NCBI GenBank assembly: GCA_030950965.1
Contig: JAUZQP010000188.1
Coordinates: 1 to 9,158 of the forward strand
DNA length: 9,158 bases
Source: Mariprofundaceae bacterium
GTDB lineage: Bacteria; Pseudomonadota; Zetaproteobacteria; Mariprofundales; Mariprofundaceae
Direction: 5' to 3'
In this document: one piece after another, positions 1 to 7,379 of the stretch
How positions within the stretch are numbered: position 1 is the stretch's first letter
Layout of the letters: every line of letters starts with the position of its first letter
Made by a program: the position numbers and the translations under genes
Notes under the pieces: model-generated
What the model saw: the letters and a program-made list of their open reading frames with translations, nothing else
What the model was told of the DNA's origin: nothing
The model's database searches: none

Positions 1-3000
1 GCTGTGGTGCAGAACAACGGCAGCATTTCGGTTACAGGCGCATCGCAGCTTCATGCCACCTATACCGATCGTTGTGACGGTACGGATACCACCGCTGCTG
101 CCACACTTGTCGATCCCTTTGGTCTTCTTTTTAGTACCACCGATGGTAGTCCTGTTGATGGCGCAACCATTACCATGATTGATACGACGACAGGGCTGCC
201 AGCACCTGTTTTTGGTGATGATGGTATCAGTGCTTACCCAGCCACCTTAACCAGTGGCGGTACAGCTACCGATGCGGCAGGAACGGTCTATAATTTCCCG
301 CCTGGTGGTTATCGCTTCCCTTTTGCCATGCCCGGTAGTTATCAATTTTTAATCCAGCCACCAGCAGGGTTCACCTTTCCGACCGTTTTAACTGATGCAG
401 CCATTCAAATTTTACCAGGCGCGCCGTTTGCTTTAACCGTTGGTTCTCGCGGTGAGATCTTTCGCATTAACCCAGGCCCAGCTCTGCATATTGATATTCC
501 TTTGGATGCCAAAGGGAGTGCTTTATTCGTGCGTAAAACGGCTGCCTCCACGCAAGTGACTATCGGTGATTTCGTGCCTTATACGGTGCAGGTAGAGAAT
601 ACCAATCTTAACTTCCCCGCGACCACGGTGACGGTGCGTGACCATTTGCCCGCAGGCTTTCAATACCGTCGAGGCACGGCCGTGATTGACACCTACAGCG
701 TTGCCGATCCTATTGTCTCCCCCGATGGGCGAAATCTGCAATTTGATCTATACAGTATTGCTCGTGGTACTACAGCCAACATTAGTTATATCGTGGAAGT
801 GGGTGCTGGTGCGCCGTTTGGCGAGGCGACCAATCAAGCATCTGCAACAGGGCTCTCTATTGGTATTTCTGTGGGCTCTAATACCGCATTAGCGACGGTG
901 CTGGTGGCTGACGATTTGATGGCACAAAAGTCCCTCATTGCTGGGCGTGTGTTTGTCGATAGTAACGACAATGGCTTCAATGACCCTGGCGAACCAGGCT
1001 TGCCCAAGATTCGTATTTACATGCAAGATGGTACCTTTATTAGTACGGATAAAGATGGGCATTATCATATTGAAGATGTGAGCCCAGGCACCCATGTGTT
1101 GCAGTTGGACACGGTGCCCGAACGCTACACACCTGCGCCTTTACCCAACACGCGCTTTGCAGGTAACCGTGTTTCACAATTTGTCGATGCGCAGCCTGGC
1201 GCATTGGTGCGTGCAAACTTTCGCGTGTTGCCCACTGCGCCACCTGAAACCCCTGTCTCCATCAGCCAAAAACTATCGCAAGATGGGCAGGGCGATGTAT
1301 GGATTGATTTGGATGTTCATCAGCAGGGTGGCGTGCCGCTCAAAAAGTATTTTGCTGTCTATTCACCGCCCGATGGTTGGCAAGTCGATCAACCCAGTGC
1401 CCTGTTAGATGGTGTCAAACATGCACCAGATGCCAGCATGATTGGTTATTTATGGCCGTTATCGGCAGCGAAAAAAGAGCAGCATGTTCGTTTTCGCCTT
1501 TCCGCCTTAGCGCAACGTAAAGATGGCGTGAAAGATAGTGTTGCCTATGTGCGCTTTTCGGCACCTGCTACACCACGCGGACGCACTGCCATGACTACGG
1601 TGCAGTTGCAAGACAGTTCGAAAGAGGATCATGTGAGTCGTGAATTTGCGATGAATGTTCATTTTGACACCTTGGTTGCCACCTTGTCGGAGCAAGACCG
1701 TCAGACTCTGGATGCGATTGTGCAACAGCTCCAAGGTTTGAAGCTTGAGCACTTGCGCGTAGTGGGTCATACCGATGATGTACGTATTGCGCCGAATCAT
1801 CGCCAGTTGTTTGCCGACAATCAGGCTCTGTCACAGGCGCGTGCGGCGAGTATTGCAGCATACCTCGGGCAGGCTCTGAAGTTGCAACAAGATGCGATTC
1901 GCTTCGAGGGTAAGGGAGGTACTGAACCTGTAGCCACTAACGATAGCGAAGAGGGTCGTGCCAGCAATCGTAGAGCGCAGGTGTTTGTGGATGCGGTGAA
2001 GGTAAACCGAAGCTCCTCTTTTAGCTTGGTGAAGACGAAGGATGCAGCAGCAACTCAGGCGGTGGGTAGTTGGGATGATAAAAAGCCAGCGGTAGCAACA
2101 CCGCAAGTAATCGCACCCAAGAAGGACAAGAAAAAAGCAACGGAGGGTATCTTATCCCATTATGATGGTTTAGGTGTGCCGCATCGTATCAATGCTGTAC
2201 GTGTGGAATTGGATTCGCGCTTGAAATTGAAGCTGATGATTGATGGTAAGCCGGTACCCAATGACCGCATCGGTTTTAAGTCCATGGATCCACAAACAGA
2301 TAAAACTCTCTATACCTTTATTGGTGTGGATCTGGGTGACCCAGGCGATCATGTGATGCGTTTGGAAGGTTTAGGTCCCTTCGGTAATGCACGCTTCAAA
2401 CAAGATGTTCATTACGTTCGGACGGGTGAAGTGGCACAAATTCGCTTTTTAGAAGCGGGTAAAAACATCGCGGATGGTAAAACGCCTGTGCGCATTCGCG
2501 TGCAGTTGTTAGACGATAGCGGGGAAATTATTCGCGCGCGTACAGAGGTGGAGATGCGTGGCGGTGATTTATTGCCCATGCCGCGCAGTGAGTTGTATCA
2601 AACGCCTGAAGAGGCGAATGCCGCTGTATCCAAAACAGTGATGGTGGAACGTGATGGCTGGATGTCGTTCAAACCCACAGGGGCGAGTGGCACGCATCGT
2701 GTGAATATTGGTTACAATGCCGTGCAACGCAGTATTGAAGTATTTGTGACACCTGAGTATAGGGATTGGATTTTAGTGGGCTTAGCCGAAGGTAAGGCGG
2801 GTTGGCAACAGGTCGCTGGTCACGTTACGCCTGTGGATAAACAGGTGTCCGCTGATCGTTATTACCGTGATGGTAAATTAGCATTCTTCGCCAAGGGTCA
2901 AATCAAAGGGAAATACCTGTTGACGATGGCTTACGATAGTTCCAAAACCGATGGTGCGAACCGTAACCGCTTGCAGCAATACATTAACCCGACGCAATAT

Positions 3001-5211
3001 TACACCCTCTATGGCGATGTGGTGCAACGGCAAAGTGATGCGGCATCAAAGAAAAAACTCTACCTGAAATTGGAGCGTGACACCTTTTACGCCATGTTTG
3101 GTGATTATGATACAGGGCTTTCCATCACCGAACTGGGACGTTATGTGCGTACCATGAATGGTATCAAGTCGGAGATGAAGAAGAGTCGCTATGGTTATAC
3201 CGCCTTTGCCTCGCGTACCAGTCAATCTTATGTCAAAGATGAATTGCGCGGCAATGGCACCAGTGGGCTGTATCGACTGAGTCGGAAAAATATTATTTCA
3301 GGCAGTGAAAAACTGCGCGTGGAAACCCGTGATCGATTCCAAAGCAATGTCATCACCAACACCGTGCAAATGCAGCGTTTTGTCGATTATGATATTGATT
3401 ATCAGGCAGGAACGTTGTACTTCAAAGCCCCTGTAAATTCGCGTGATATTCATATGAATCCGATTTATATCGTGGTCGAATATGAATCGAATGATAGCAA
3501 AGACCAATTCCTCAATGCTGGCGGTCGGGTCTATGGCAAGCCGTTGGAGTCGGTGGAGATTGGCTCAACTTTTGTCCGTGAGGGTCAATTATATCACAAC
3601 AATCGTGTGATGGCGATGGATGCCACCGTGGAAGTGGGCAGCGCGACCGAAATCAAAGCGGAAATAGCGCGCAGTCATAATGGTGCAACGCCAGCCAGTG
3701 TGGTGCAAGCCAATGCTTACACCGTGGGCGTTACGCATTTGGGTAAAAAGGTGAGTAGCAAAGCCTATGTGCGGCAGATGCAAAACAATTTTGGTATTGG
3801 TCAGCAGCAGGGCAGCGAAAATGGTACGCGCAAACTGGGCGGTGATGTTCGTTATAAATTCACCGATCAATGGTCGGTCTCCTCGGCAGCGGCACGCCAG
3901 CAAGGTTTGTTGACAGGGAGCACCCGGGACACGCTGAATAATCAAGTGGCATGGCAGTTCAAAGAACACAGTCTTAAAGCAGGGGTGAATGCTGCGCGAG
4001 ATCGCTTGGCAACGGGGCAGACAAACCGTTCGCGCTTATTGACGACCAGTGGTACGACGCGTGTGGGCAATCGTTTAACCCTGCAAGCATCGCGTGAACA
4101 GGCATTAAGTGGCGCGACCAATAGCACCGATTACCCGACGCGAACGACGGCTGGTGCCACCTATATGCTGTCCGAAAAGATAGGTTTAGATGTTGCCCAA
4201 GAATGGACGCAAGGGGCATTGCAAAATAGCTCCACCACGCGCATTGGTTTGAAGTCATCACCGTGGTCGGGTGGTCAGTTACTCACCCGCTATGAGCAAT
4301 CACTGGGCGAAAATGGCTTGCGCAGCTTTGCCAATATTGGCATGAAGCAGCAATGGACGTTGAACAAGGAGTGGCAATTGGATCTAGGCTTGGATCGTTC
4401 GCAAACGCTGAAGCATCCAGGCGCCACCGCCATTAACCCCAACGTGCCCCTGGCAGCAGGCGGAAACAGTGATTTTAACGCGATTTCCATTGGTGCAAAC
4501 TACTCGCCAAAAGGATGGCGTTGGACGAACCGTTTGGAGCATCGGGTGGCTAGCAGTACGCGCAGTTGGAGCGTTAGTACGGGGATTCAAGGTGAACCGA
4601 AAGATGCGCTGAGTCTGTCGTGGAGTACGTTGGCAACGCATAGTCGCGCCGTACTGGGGACGTTTCAGACCAACGCATTGACATCATTAGGTCTGGCATG
4701 GCGACCCGATTATGATGGTTTGATGTTGTTTAACCGTTTGGATGTGAAGTACAACGCCAGCAACAATGGTACGACGAAAGCCTTGGGCTGGAATTACATC
4801 AACAATATGCACGCCAACTGGCAATACAATGCGAAGCATCAGTGGGAGTTCCATCATGGTATCAAATGGTCACGGCAAAACATCAACCAACTGCCTTTGA
4901 GTGCAATTACGGACTTTCTCTTTACGCGCTGGCGTTATGACCTCCACGAGGATTGGGATGTCTCCTTGCAAGGCGCGATGATGCATGGTTATGGCAATGG
5001 GCAGTTCTTGAGCAGTTTTGGTGCTGCTGTGGGCTATAATATCATGGATGATATGTGGCTCAGTATTGGTTACAACGGTCACGGATTCAATGCGCGAGAT
5101 TTCTCGGTGGCAGGTTATACCACACGCGGTGTATATGTGGACGTGCGGATGAAGTTTGATCAAAACAGTGTACAACGCTGGTTAGGAGTAGATACTCCAG
5201 CCCATCAATAG
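1..5211 (+). CDS. Giant envelope protein: DUF11, SdrD B-like, OmpA-like and large C-terminal barrel-like region (5' partial)
   Basis: The frame is open from base 1, and the GTG codons at 4 and 7 are internal-looking, so the gene is cut at the window edge; about 1,736 codons are visible. Residues below count from the GTG at 4. Residues about 172-300 look like a DUF11 surface domain (FVPYTVQVENTN, later DHLPAGFQYRRG). Residues about 312-375 look like an SdrD B-like fold, with an acidic DSNDNGFNDPGEPG turn from D319. Residues about 546-664 are an OmpA-like peptidoglycan-binding domain: GHTDD at 588-592, LSQARA at 609-614, NRR at 655-657. A Lys/Ala-rich linker (about 665-725) and two Ig-like beta segments follow. 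From about residue 920 to 1718 there are alternating beta strands rich in Trp and Tyr, ending in VYVDVRMKF, which fits an outer-membrane barrel. A 17-residue tail follows. The likely role is a cell-surface protein anchored to peptidoglycan; the substrate or partner is unknown. Domain calls are by eye. The barrel is inferred from strand pattern, not homology. Confidence 0.85.
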   Translation, partial: AVVQNNGSISVTGASQLHATYTDRCDGTDTTAAATLVDPFGLLFSTTDGSPVDGATITMIDTTTGLPAPVFGDDGISAYPATLTSGGTATDAAGTVYNFPPGGYRFPFAMPGSYQFLIQPPAGFTFPTVLTDAAIQILPGAPFALTVGSRGEIFRINPGPALHIDIPLDAKGSALFVRKTAASTQVTIGDFVPYTVQVENTNLNFPATTVTVRDHLPAGFQYRRGTAVIDTYSVADPIVSPDGRNLQFDLYSIARGTTANISYIVEVGAGAPFGEATNQASATGLSIGISVGSNTALATVLVADDLMAQKSLIAGRVFVDSNDNGFNDPGEPGLPKIRIYMQDGTFISTDKDGHYHIEDVSPGTHVLQLDTVPERYTPAPLPNTRFAGNRVSQFVDAQPGALVRANFRVLPTAPPETPVSISQKLSQDGQGDVWIDLDVHQQGGVPLKKYFAVYSPPDGWQVDQPSALLDGVKHAPDASMIGYLWPLSAAKKEQHVRFRLSALAQRKDGVKDSVAYVRFSAPATPRGRTAMTTVQLQDSSKEDHVSREFAMNVHFDTLVATLSEQDRQTLDAIVQQLQGLKLEHLRVVGHTDDVRIAPNHRQLFADNQALSQARAASIAAYLGQALKLQQDAIRFEGKGGTEPVATNDSEEGRASNRRAQVFVDAVKVNRSSSFSLVKTKDAAATQAVGSWDDKKPAVATPQVIAPKKDKKKATEGILSHYDGLGVPHRINAVRVELDSRLKLKLMIDGKPVPNDRIGFKSMDPQTDKTLYTFIGVDLGDPGDHVMRLEGLGPFGNARFKQDVHYVRTGEVAQIRFLEAGKNIADGKTPVRIRVQLLDDSGEIIRARTEVEMRGGDLLPMPRSELYQTPEEANAAVSKTVMVERDGWMSFKPTGASGTHRVNIGYNAVQRSIEVFVTPEYRDWILVGLAEGKAGWQQVAGHVTPVDKQVSADRYYRDGKLAFFAKGQIKGKYLLTMAYDSSKTDGANRNRLQQYINPTQYYTLYGDVVQRQSDAASKKKLYLKLERDTFYAMFGDYDTGLSITELGRYVRTMNGIKSEMKKSRYGYTAFASRTSQSYVKDELRGNGTSGLYRLSRKNIISGSEKLRVETRDRFQSNVITNTVQMQRFVDYDIDYQAGTLYFKAPVNSRDIHMNPIYIVVEYESNDSKDQFLNAGGRVYGKPLESVEIGSTFVREGQLYHNNRVMAMDATVEVGSATEIKAEIARSHNGATPASVVQANAYTVGVTHLGKKVSSKAYVRQMQNNFGIGQQQGSENGTRKLGGDVRYKFTDQWSVSSAAARQQGLLTGSTRDTLNNQVAWQFKEHSLKAGVNAARDRLATGQTNRSRLLTTSGTTRVGNRLTLQASREQALSGATNSTDYPTRTTAGATYMLSEKIGLDVAQEWTQGALQNSSTTRIGLKSSPWSGGQLLTRYEQSLGENGLRSFANIGMKQQWTLNKEWQLDLGLDRSQTLKHPGATAINPNVPLAAGGNSDFNAISIGANYSPKGWRWTNRLEHRVASSTRSWSVSTGIQGEPKDALSLSWSTLATHSRAVLGTFQTNALTSLGLAWRPDYDGLMLFNRLDVKYNASNNGTTKALGWNYINNMHANWQYNAKHQWEFHHGIKWSRQNINQLPLSAITDFLFTRWRYDLHEDWDVSLQGAMMHGYGNGQFLSSFGAAVGYNIMDDMWLSIGYNGHGFNARDFSVAGYTTRGVYVDVRMKFDQNSVQRWLGVDTPAHQ

Positions 5212-5268
5212 ATGGTTATGATAGGGGTTTATGGGGAAGGGTTGGGGGCGCAAGCTTCGGCATTGGTT
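5138..5268 (+). repeat. Copy 1 of the gene-end repeat (intact 3' end of the giant gene)
   Basis: This stretch covers the last codons of the giant gene plus the next roughly 57 bp. It recurs in degraded form at about 6011-6129 and about 7235-7418. It shares 28 identical bases with copy 3 (5154-5181 against 7333-7360) and 26 identical bases with copy 2 (5198-5223 against 6064-6089). Similarity continues past the stop codon through ATGGGGAA and, for copy 2, through the GCTTCGG(C/T)ATTG motif, so the repeat is not only a conserved protein domain. Confidence 0.85.
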
Positions 5269-5276
5269 TTCCCCAT
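5202..5276 (+). terminator. Possible 3' hairpins after the giant gene
   Basis: A small hairpin CCATC-AATA-GATGG (5202-5215) overlaps the stop codon at 5209-5211. A second, wider pairing joins ATGGGGAA (5231-5238) with TTCCCCAT (5269-5276), a perfect 8-bp stem enclosing a 30-nt loop. Neither is followed by a T-run on the + strand, so intrinsic termination is uncertain; RNA protection or processing is equally possible. Confidence 0.3.
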
Positions 5277-5362
5277 TATAAAAAAGTTGACTTTCAAGAC
5301 GGTATCTAACTCGAACTTTGTATGCCTTGGAAAAAACTTGAACATTGCGCTCTAGGATTATT

Positions 5363-5399
5363 TTGACATAGCGTACGGTTAGACGTACTCTATTGTACA
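5363..5399 (+). promoter_or_regulatory. Promoter and operator of the yefM/yoeB-type module
   Basis: A perfect -35 TTGACA (5363-5368) is followed, after 17 bp, by a weak -10 TACTCT (5386-5391). Three GTAC cores overlap this promoter: 5373-5376 (within CGTACG), 5385-5388 and 5395-5398 (within TGTACA). The first two are 12 bp apart centre to centre and the last two 10 bp apart. The E. coli YefM-YoeB complex is known to bind adjacent palindromes with TGTACA cores spaced 12 bp apart, so autorepression here is a reasoned inference. An AGAGG ribosome binding site (5399-5403) follows, 8 nt before the ATG at 5412. Confidence 0.7.
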
Positions 5400-5411
5400 G
5401 AGGATTTAACC

Positions 5412-5654
5412 ATGACCATTTTGAATGCTACAGAGGCTCGCTCAAAATTATATAGCTTGATTGATGAAACGACTCAAACACATCAGCCTATTATCATTAC
5501 TGGAAAAAGAGGAAATGCAGTCCTTATTTCAGAAGATGATTGGAAGTCTATAACCGAAACGCTTTACTTGCTTTCAGTCCCCAACATGCGTGAGTTTATT
5601 AAAGAAGGAATGAGCGAGCCTCTTTCAGCTTGCTCCACGGAATTAGATTGGTGA
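5412..5654 (+). CDS. yefM: Antitoxin, Phd/YefM family
   Basis: This 80-residue protein begins MTILNATEARSKLYSLIDET, the typical Phd/YefM N-terminus (compare E. coli YefM, MRTISYSEARQNL). It continues with PIIITGKRGNAVLISEDDW, matching the family's PxxITxxxGxxAVLxSxxxW/Y pattern, and then ETLYLLSVPNMREFIKEG, the segment linking the DNA-binding domain to the toxin-binding tail. It is expected to neutralise the downstream YoeB-type nuclease by wrapping its active site and to repress its own promoter. The ATG at 5412 has an AGAGG ribosome binding site 8 nt upstream. The stop overlaps the toxin start in GTGA (5651-5654), so the two are translationally coupled. Base composition is clearly more AT-rich than the giant gene, which suggests horizontal acquisition. 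Family assignment is firm; the symbol is used in the family sense. Confidence 0.9.
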   Translation: MTILNATEARSKLYSLIDETTQTHQPIIITGKRGNAVLISEDDWKSITETLYLLSVPNMREFIKEGMSEPLSACSTELDW

Positions 5655-5914
5655 TTTGGAAACTATTTTACACAAAACAAGCCCAAAAAGATGCAAAGAA
5701 GCTTGCATCGTCAAATTTGAGAAAGAAGGCTCAAAAACTTTTAGCCGTCATCAAAGAAGACCCTTATCAAAATCCACCACCGTATGAAAAATTAATAGGT
5801 GATTTGGCTGGTACATATTCGAGAAGAATAAATGTACAACATAGAATAGTATATCAGGTATATGAAGATGAGCGAGCAGTGAAGGTTATTCGATTATGGA
5901 CACATTACGAATAG
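5651..5914 (+). CDS. yoeB: Toxin, Txe/YoeB family ribosome-dependent mRNA endonuclease
   Basis: The protein has 87 residues, close to the 84 of E. coli YoeB. The start is taken as the GTG at 5651, which overlaps the antitoxin stop in GTGA; an earlier in-frame start near 5630 would add seven residues lying inside the antitoxin and lacks a ribosome binding site. The known YoeB catalytic residues are all present and align without gaps over the core: E46 (in PPYEKL), R65 (in SRRINVQHRIVY), and the C-terminal His-Tyr pair H85-Y86 (in WTHYE). The toxin should therefore be active as a ribosome-bound RNase that cleaves mRNA at the A site. The start has no strong ribosome binding site, so expression likely depends on coupling to the antitoxin, which keeps toxin output low. 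The pair is flanked by copies 1 and 2 of the gene-end repeat. Confidence 0.92.
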   Translation: MIWKLFYTKQAQKDAKKLASSNLRKKAQKLLAVIKEDPYQNPPPYEKLIGDLAGTYSRRINVQHRIVYQVYEDERAVKVIRLWTHYE

Positions 5915-6010
5915 AACATAACGATGTACATTCAAGGAACGTCGCTACGCTCACCAATGATGTATGATGCTAGCGAATTTTTAGCTGGCTTCGGTATTGA
6001 TGTTTTTTTA

Positions 6011-6129
6011 TGCGGTGAAGTTCGGTCAAAAAAGTGTGCAACGCTGGTTAGGGACGGATACTTCAGCCCATCAATAGATGGTTATGATAAGAGTTATGGG
6101 GAAGAATTTGGGCAAGCTTCGGTATTGTT
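6011..6129 (+). repeat. Copy 2 of the gene-end repeat
   Basis: This is a degraded copy of the giant gene's 3' end and its downstream flank, lying between the toxin gene and the XRE regulator. It keeps 26 identical bases with copy 1 (6064-6089), the TATGGGGAAG segment and the GCTTCGGTATTG motif. It also shares the 17-mer GACGGATACTTCAGCCC (6053-6069) with copy 3 (7366-7382), where copy 1 differs, so copies 2 and 3 are closer to each other in that segment. Confidence 0.8.
6015..6077 (+). pseudogene. Relic of the giant gene's C-terminus (last 20 codons)
   Basis: Read from 6015, this segment encodes VKFGQKSVQRWLGTDTSAHQ followed by TAG. It matches the giant protein's final residues, MKFDQNSVQRWLGVDTPAHQ, with five differences. 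No related reading frame continues upstream, so this is a 5'-truncated fragment and not a gene. It shows that a second, diverged copy of the gene end once existed here, either a tandem paralogue later deleted or a duplicated integration site. Confidence 0.75.
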
Positions 6130-6162
6130 GCTTTTTAATACTAAAGCAACCAATGCCGAAGC
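6116..6162. terminator. Long imperfect hairpin built from two inverted copies of the 12-bp motif; possible terminator
   Basis: GCTTCGGTATTG (6116-6127) pairs with its inverted partner CAATGCCGAAGC (6151-6162). Pairing continues inward through TTGCTTT (6128-6134) and AAAGCAA (6143-6149). The stem is about 18-19 bp with one G-U pair, one bulged C (6150 or 6151) and an 8-nt loop. It lies downstream of the toxin gene on the + strand, where it could end transcription, although only a scattered T-rich stretch follows (about 6179-6190). A repeat-derived element (REP or MITE fragment) is an alternative reading. Confidence 0.55.
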
Positions 6163-6207
6163 CTTCTCCCTCATTCAGTTTTATTCATTTTGCATCACGA
6201 TTAAGAT

Positions 6208-6229
6208 AAAAACTCCCCAATGGCGGAGT
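6208..6229 (-). terminator. Rho-independent terminator of the XRE regulator
   Basis: On the minus strand, ACTCC (6229-6225) and GGAGT (6216-6212) form a 5-bp stem around an 8-nt loop, followed directly by a run of T residues (6211-6208). It begins only a few bases after the regulator's stop codon at 6237-6235. Position and structure are those of an intrinsic terminator, although the stem is short. Confidence 0.6.
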
Positions 6230-6234
6230 GTGCT

Positions 6235-7137
6235 TTAATAATTCTGTGAGCCTATTCTTTCCTCATTCGACAACAAAGTATCGATCTTTATATGAAGCTC
6301 TCCGAGAAGATCCGCAACTAAGCTTGTTTGCTTTATAAGCTCACGCTCACCATAAGGAAGATGATCAATAACACTATTGCAAGTTATCATTGCCATCATA
6401 TCTTCATCCTCAAGCCAGTTTGGGGATTCATTCACATAAACGTAATAATCAATCTCGAATGGGACACCGAGTTGCTTCATTTTTGAACAAAAATGATGCA
6501 TTTTTTTTCTACATGCTCTATTCGACTTCTCTTGGTATAATTTAAATGCACCCATATCAGCACCTACATTTGAAAGAAAACCTTCTTCAAGGTTAGAAAT
6601 AGCTAATGATATTGCTGAGGACTCTAGCTCCGTCACATCATCATAAAGATCTACATGGTCAAGTGATAATAGGTGTCTTGATGCCCAATTTACGTAACAG
6701 CCATAGTTTTCAAAAAAATCATGAACTAAAGAATCAAATGGGCTAAAGTCATAATCTTCGTCATGAAAACCCTCTGTCGATGGAGCAACTTCTGGAACAG
6801 GGATACCAGCATTTTTAAAATCACCCAAAATAAAACAAGTCTTCAGCTCCGCTTCCTCCTTCACGCACCAAGTGTTCGCGTCAGAAATCTCATTCATCGC
6901 CCTAATGTACTCGCACCAAGCACTGGCATTTTCCTGACTCCCAGCCAACTCGAGCCACTCAATATCATCGGTGAATATATCTGCCATCTTCATTAAAATC
7001 TTAGACCTTTCAAAAGGGATGAATTCACCAGATTTCCATTTTGACACTTGAGCGCGACTAACACCGAGCTCTTTAGCAATATCCGTCTGTCTGAGACCAG
7101 TCTTTGCAATAATGTACTCAATAAGATTCTTATTCAT
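6235..7137 (-). CDS. XRE-family helix-turn-helix regulator with uncharacterised C-terminal domain
   Basis: The 300-residue protein starts at the ATG at 7137, with a consensus AAGGAG (7149-7144) 6 nt upstream; a longer frame from the TTG at 7158 would contain that ribosome binding site and is rejected. Residues about 5-55 form an XRE/Cro-type DNA-binding domain: LRQTDIAKELGVSRAQVSKW (residues 15-34), with the recognition helix near 27-35. The remaining 245 residues are acidic and soluble-looking, with no membrane segments. They include a Trp/Cys-containing helix region (AWCEYIRAMNEI) and a stretch FEIDYYVYVNESPNW. I do not recognise this domain; it has no visible protease or peptidase motif of LexA/CI type. 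The gene is AT-rich relative to its flanks, lies opposite to all neighbours, and is flanked by copies 2 and 3 of the gene-end repeat, consistent with an acquired phage-like or defence-associated regulator. Its target beyond its own promoter is unknown. Confidence 0.85.
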   Translation of the reverse strand: MNKNLIEYIIAKTGLRQTDIAKELGVSRAQVSKWKSGEFIPFERSKILMKMADIFTDDIEWLELAGSQENASAWCEYIRAMNEISDANTWCVKEEAELKTCFILGDFKNAGIPVPEVAPSTEGFHDEDYDFSPFDSLVHDFFENYGCYVNWASRHLLSLDHVDLYDDVTELESSAISLAISNLEEGFLSNVGADMGAFKLYQEKSNRACRKKMHHFCSKMKQLGVPFEIDYYVYVNESPNWLEDEDMMAMITCNSVIDHLPYGERELIKQTSLVADLLGELHIKIDTLLSNEERIGSQNY

Positions 7138-7173
7138 GGCATACTCCTTTCCTGTCAATAACCTAGAAATGGA

Positions 7174-7222
7174 ATCCTAGTTAACGTGTTAAGTAATGTA
7201 AATAACAATGTTTACTTAACAC
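7174..7222 (-). promoter_or_regulatory. Promoter of the XRE regulator with overlapping palindromes
   Basis: On the minus strand, TTTACA (7202-7197) and TAGGAT (7179-7174) make a -35/-10 pair with a 17-bp spacer. Inside the spacer lies TTAACGTGTTAA (7181-7192), a palindrome with 5-bp arms. A larger inverted repeat has perfect 11-bp arms, GTGTTAAGTAA (7186-7196) and TTACTTAACAC (7212-7222), and brackets the -35 box. A weaker palindrome, CTAG...CTAG (7163-7180), covers the -10. This layout is typical of a self-repressing XRE regulator; binding is inferred. Confidence 0.7.
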
Positions 7223-7234
7223 TCAGCGGAAGGA

Positions 7235-7366
7235 CAGTTGCTCAGTGGCTTTGATGAAGCGGCGAGTCACGGCTTCAATGCGTGTTATGTCGTCGCAGCT
7301 TACACCATACGCGGTGTGGATGTGCGCGTGACGTTTGATCAAAACAGTGTACAACGCTGGCTCTAG
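7235..7366 (+). pseudogene. Relic of the giant gene's C-terminus (about 40 codons)
   Basis: In frame, this reads LSGFDEAASHGFN..., then YTIRGVDVRVTFDQNSVQRWL, and stops at TAG (7364-7366). The giant protein has LSIGYNGHGFN... and YTTRGVYVDVRMKFDQNSVQRWL, then eight further residues. The relic is truncated upstream by the XRE regulator's promoter region, carries a small in-frame insertion, and ends early. It extends further into the final barrel strands than copy 2 does, so the two relics were cut at different points. Confidence 0.75.
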
Positions 7367-7379
7367 ACGGATACTTCAG

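Larger units (their letters stand above)
5915..6234. other. Non-coding stretch of 320 bp between the toxin gene and the XRE regulator
   Basis: No credible gene is present. The stretch holds about 95 bp of unassigned AT-rich sequence, a copy of the 12-bp motif GCTTCGGTATTG (5988-5999) followed by a T-run, copy 2 of the gene-end repeat, a strong hairpin (6116-6162), and the terminator of the oppositely oriented regulator (6208-6229). A 104-codon open frame beginning at 5924 crosses all of these elements and has no protein-like character. Confidence 0.7.

Noticed and set aside
3589..4261. Minus-strand open frames of 60-126 codons inside the giant gene
   Set aside because: They are antisense shadows of a long, well-supported coding region, with no domain character or ribosome binding sites.
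5231..5276. The ATGGGG frame after the giant gene as a small gene matching the jetA start
   Set aside because: Although the sequence around this ATG matches the jetA start region, the sequence soon diverges and no DUF3375-like residues follow.
5630..5650. A start for the toxin seven codons earlier
   Set aside because: It lies inside the antitoxin gene without a ribosome binding site; the GTG at 5651 forms the usual GTGA overlap and gives exact register with the YoeB catalytic residues.
5924..6238. A 104-codon open frame on the + strand after the toxin gene
   Set aside because: It crosses the unassigned stretch, gene-end copy 2, the hairpin and the opposite-strand terminator, has no convincing ribosome binding site, and its protein looks like chance translation; the true coding relic here is in another frame.
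7138..7158. A TTG start for the XRE regulator at 7158
   Set aside because: The added codons contain the consensus AAGGAG site that clearly serves the ATG at 7137.
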